A stretch of 64,000 nt of DNA, taken from Pedobacter sp. KBW06 (GTDB lineage: Bacteria > Bacteroidota > Bacteroidia > Sphingobacteriales > Sphingobacteriaceae). The first letter of the stretch is position 1. Each line of letters starts with the position of its first letter. The translations under genes and the position numbers were made by a program. The stretch spans positions 101,809-165,808 of the forward strand of contig NZ_QAJL01000004.1 of NCBI RefSeq assembly GCF_003852525.1, written 5' to 3'. Below the pieces are notes generated by a model. The model worked only from the letters and a program-made list of their open reading frames with translations. It searched no databases and was not told where the DNA came from. Below are positions 61,264-64,000 of this stretch, piece after piece.

Positions 61264-63007
61264 AAATTTTTTCTATAGTGCCGGCATTCTTTTCTAAGAT
61301 CACTTTTCGTTTCAAACTTAGCTTCGGCGTTAATTCGCCATCAACAATGCTCCATTCCTTCGACAATAAGGCGATACGTTTCACCTGCTCCCATTTTCCG
61401 AAATCTTTAACGCTGTAAGCGACAATCTCATCGTATTTTTTGATGACCAGCGGATTTTTAATCATCAGCTCATTGGTGGTATATGGAATCCCTTTTTTTC
61501 CACACCAACCCTTCAATGCCTCAAAAGTAGGGACAATCAATGCCGCAGGAAACTTCCTGTTTTCGCCAAGCACCATCACCTGCTCTACCAATGGAGATTC
61601 TTTTAGTTTATTTTCCAGCATTTGCGGGGCAACATACTTTCCGCCGGCAGTTTTAAATATCTCTTTTTTCCTGTCTGTAATTTTCAAAAACCGTCCTTCC
61701 ACAAGTTCACCAATATCACCGGTATGGAACCAGCCCTCGGCATCAATGGCTTCGGCTGTCAGGTCCGGCCTGTTATAATAACCTTTCATGATGTTATGTC
61801 CACGGGCCAATACCTCACCATCGGGAGCGATTTTAACTTCGACACCTTCAATTACAGGTCCCACAGTTCCAAACCTCGTTTCTCCAAAGCGATTGACCGT
61901 AATTACAGGAGAGGTTTCGGTTAAACCATAACCTTCCATGACCGGCATTCCTGCAGCGTAGAAAATTTTAGCCAAACGGGGATTTAAGGCCGCTCCGCCC
62001 GATACAATCACCACGATCTCACCACCCATTGCTGCCTGCCATTTTGAAAACACCAGCTTCCGCGCAATGCCTAATTTAAAGTTGTAAAAGGCTCCGTTGT
62101 TAAAATCGTATTTCTCGGCCACTGAAAGCGCCCAGAAAAAGATTCCTTTTTTTACCCCGGTCAGTGCCTTTCCTTTTTCTATGATTTTATCATATACTTT
62201 TTCGAGCAGACGGGGAACCGTAGAAAAGCCATTGGGCTTTACAAACTGAATATCGGCAACAATCGTCTCCGTACTTTCTGCATAATAAACAGATGCGCCT
62301 TTATACATGTGAAGGTAAACGATCATCCTTTCAAAGATGTGCGAAAGCGGAAGAAAGCTCAATGCCTTATTTAATCCCGGAGGAACAAGGACAGACGAAT
62401 GTTCAAAATTTTTCACCAGGTTATCATGGGTCAGCATCACGCCTTTCGGGGTTCCAGTAGTTCCTGAAGTATAAATCAGGGTTAAAATATCATCTGGTGT
62501 CACTTCCTTGCGATAGGCATCAAGATCAACGGAAGCATTTTCCCTGCCGGATTTCAGCAGTTCTTCCCAGGAAGCCACTCCCGAAATAGGATTAAAAGAA
62601 TAAATTTTAATCGAAGAATTCAGTTCATCACAAACAGGCTTTACCTTTTTATAAATCTCTTCATCAGCCACGAAGATCATCGTGATCTCTGCATTCTCCA
62701 GAATAAACCTGATGTCGTGCTCAGCAAGCGTCGGATATAAGGGAACCTGATAGGCACCCAATTGTATAATCGCAAAATCGGAAATATTCCACTCCGGCCG
62801 GTTATGAGACATCACAGCGATCCTCGAACCTTTTCCTACACCAAGACCAACCAAACCGCGGCTCAATGCATCGGCCGATTCAATGATATCTTTCGTGCTG
62901 TATTTCTTCCATTCCCCCTTTATCTTACCACTTATAAACTCCTCTTTTGGAAAATTCTCTAAATTGTATTGAAGTAAATCGAATACTCGTGTGATCGTTA
63001 CCGCCAT
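61235..63007 (-). CDS. Long-chain fatty acid--CoA ligase (AMP-forming)
   Basis: 590 residues. The adenylate-forming core motif is LIYTSGTTGTPKGVMLTHDN (about 170-189), the A4-A5 region is GYGLTETSPVITVNRFGE (about 362), and the C-terminal hinge is HTGDIGELVEGRFLKITDRKKE (seen as WFHTGDIGEL then ITDRKKEIF). It activates fatty acids to acyl-CoA, feeding the nearby fad operon. The end overlaps ggt; a pairing with ggt in one transcript is likely. A TAnnTTTG element precedes it. Confidence 0.95.
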   Translation of the reverse strand: MAVTITRVFDLLQYNLENFPKEEFISGKIKGEWKKYSTKDIIESADALSRGLVGLGVGKGSRIAVMSHNRPEWNISDFAIIQLGAYQVPLYPTLAEHDIRFILENAEITMIFVADEEIYKKVKPVCDELNSSIKIYSFNPISGVASWEELLKSGRENASVDLDAYRKEVTPDDILTLIYTSGTTGTPKGVMLTHDNLVKNFEHSSVLVPPGLNKALSFLPLSHIFERMIVYLHMYKGASVYYAESTETIVADIQFVKPNGFSTVPRLLEKVYDKIIEKGKALTGVKKGIFFWALSVAEKYDFNNGAFYNFKLGIARKLVFSKWQAAMGGEIVVIVSGGAALNPRLAKIFYAAGMPVMEGYGLTETSPVITVNRFGETRFGTVGPVIEGVEVKIAPDGEVLARGHNIMKGYYNRPDLTAEAIDAEGWFHTGDIGELVEGRFLKITDRKKEIFKTAGGKYVAPQMLENKLKESPLVEQVMVLGENRKFPAALIVPTFEALKGWCGKKGIPYTTNELMIKNPLVIKKYDEIVAYSVKDFGKWEQVKRIALLSKEWSIVDGELTPKLSLKRKVILEKNAGTIEKIYADAEGYKG

Positions 63008-63041
63008 AACCGTTATTTTATAATTTGTACCTGGTGTTTCC

Positions 63042-63049
63042 CAAATCTA
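63042..63049 (-). promoter_or_regulatory. Candidate -7 element for the acyl-CoA ligase - ggt unit
   Basis: The minus strand reads TAGATTTG (TAnnTTTG), 35 bases upstream of the ligase start. Confidence 0.45.
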
Positions 63050-63199
63050 ATAAATTAAATTCTCTATCAAAACCAATTTAAATATTGGTATGTTTTCTTT
63101 CTGTAATAATTAATTGGGAGAGATCCCCTGTAACCGGAAGCCAAAAAACGGCAAAGGACAAAGCGCCTGGCAAGGTCAAAACTGCTTCAGATAAATCCC

Positions 63200-63254
63200 G
63201 GATAGAACAGGGATCAAACAGGGATAGAACACGGATAGAACAGGGACAAAATGC
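63200..63254. repeat. 11-bp tandem repeat (4 full units plus a partial)
   Basis: Units GGATAGAACAG, GGATCAAACAG, GGATAGAACAC, GGATAGAACAG, then a degenerate GGACAAAATGC. This is in the 479-base gap 63008-63486; outside this repeat and the promoter element I see no gene, RNA fold or other clear signal there. Confidence 0.85.
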
Positions 63255-63486
63255 GTGTTTCATCCCTGCTTTATCCGTACTTGATGCGACTTCCATCGCT
63301 GTTTGTTCCGAACCTGTCTTTAGCCACTTTCCGGGATCAAAGAAAATACTCCGGTTTCTTTTTCAAAGGATCTACAACCGGCCTTGAAGCCTGTTAAAAA
63401 AGCAAAAAGCCGATTCTTTCAGATTTAACGGCACAATAGTTGATAAGGTAGAAATCATCAATAAAAAATTAATAAAAACACAGATT

Positions 63487-63966
63487 ATGAAAAAATTACT
63501 TACTATTATTTGTTTAGCCGTGATTGCGACGTTTGCTTTCCATTCAGAATCAAGCGCACAAAGTTACCAAAATGCTATTGGTGGTCGTTTCGGCGCTGCA
63601 AATGGGGTTACTTTCAAAACAACGCTTGGTGGAAACAAGATGGTAGATATCATTGCCAACTTTAGATCAAACAGCAACTATAACTATTTCCGTGTAACTG
63701 GTTTATATGAAATTTATAACCCGATTGACAATGCCGCCGGATTAAACTGGTATTATGGTGTGGGTGGTACAGTAGGATCGGTTAAATACAAACCAAAAGA
63801 TCAAAGCGACCTTTATTTAGGTGTTGATGGTGTTTTAGGATTGGACTATAAATTTGCAGATGCACCAATCAATATTTCCTTAGACTGGAAACCAACAATC
63901 GGACTTGTTCCTGATACAAACTTTGATGCTTCAGGCGTCGGACTGTCATTACGTTATACCTTCTAG
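63487..63966 (+). CDS. Small secreted beta-barrel-like protein
   Basis: 159 residues with a signal peptide (about 1-25, ends SSAQ). The mature chain has alternating hydrophobic/polar strands and Gly-Asn-rich turns (GGRFGAANGVTF, YYGVGGTVGSVKY, GVGLSLRYTF) with a terminal aromatic Phe, as expected for a small outer-membrane barrel. No named family is recognised. It is on the opposite strand from the acyl-CoA ligase, across the repeat-containing gap. It ends 34 bases before the window edge. Confidence 0.75.
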   Translation: MKKLLTIICLAVIATFAFHSESSAQSYQNAIGGRFGAANGVTFKTTLGGNKMVDIIANFRSNSNYNYFRVTGLYEIYNPIDNAAGLNWYYGVGGTVGSVKYKPKDQSDLYLGVDGVLGLDYKFADAPINISLDWKPTIGLVPDTNFDASGVGLSLRYTF

Positions 63967-64000
63967 GTTAGCAAAAGACTTAAAAAGAAACGGGGTTAGA

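Noticed and set aside
63200..63254. CRISPR-like array
   Set aside because: The units are 11 bases, directly adjacent with no spacers, and there are no cas genes.
63085..63387. 100-residue plus-strand frame with an 11-residue-periodic RIEQG-type pattern, and an opposite frame at 63078-63296
   Set aside because: The pattern is produced by the 11-bp DNA repeat; there is no start signal or family similarity.

Overview
The window looks like chromosomal DNA of a Bacteroidota bacterium, most likely family Sphingobacteriaceae and Pedobacter-like. That placement is inferred from gene content and promoter style, with no database search. The supporting signs are a FecI-type sigma / FecR / TonB-receptor / DUF4249 operon, DUF3078 and DUF1801 proteins, an OmpA protein with a thrombospondin type 3 calcium motif, a head-GIN protein, many AT-rich TAnnTTTG-type -7 promoter elements, and starts without Shine-Dalgarno sequences. 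Gene density is high and I see no integrase, transposase, phage gene or CRISPR array.

Layout. 1-5.8 kb: the 3' end of a GH3-family gene, a CBS protein, an M13 metallopeptidase, a WYL-type regulator with a GyrI-like protein, and a phosphoesterase. 6.0-12.2 kb: a cell-surface signalling operon (ECF sigma, FecR, TonB receptor with STN domain, DUF4249 lipoprotein) that runs on into a sterol-desaturase-family hydroxylase. 12.3-18.7 kb: hydrolase, DUF1801, CoA-transferase, then two runs of small redox and stress enzymes, the second divergent from a LysR regulator. 19.7-24.9 kb: SMR transporter, DUF3078 barrel, orphan LytTR response regulator, exonuclease, tRNA-Asn and a PfkB kinase. 24.9-27.6 kb: cytochrome-b5-like protein, lycopene cyclase, ECF sigma factor, MurB. 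27.8-34.8 kb: two tandem TetR regulators and a complete TolC / adaptor / RND efflux pump. 34.9-45.8 kb: an unrecognised secreted protein, dihydrolipoyl dehydrogenase, two secreted peptidases, a head-GIN protein, and 2-oxoglutarate dehydrogenase E2 and E1.

45.8-50.6 kb is the most interesting stretch. A MerR-family regulator keeps the W-x9-EH and ExxxHxxG signatures of CarH-type adenosylcobalamin photoreceptors. It sits beside a DASH-type cryptochrome, a TIGR01777 SDR and a class I photolyase, with a cluster of TTGTTTA boxes over its own promoter. This reads as a light-sensing and DNA photorepair island. The carotenoid cyclase and ECF sigma gene 20 kb away has a similar box upstream.

50.6-64.0 kb: two FKBP lipoproteins; a MarR-fadN-fadA-fadE beta-oxidation operon with two matching palindromic boxes flanking its promoter; an OmpA-type protein; gamma-glutamyltransferase; a long-chain acyl-CoA ligase that fits the fad operon metabolically; an intergenic region with a 4.5-copy 11-bp tandem repeat; and a small secreted barrel-like protein.
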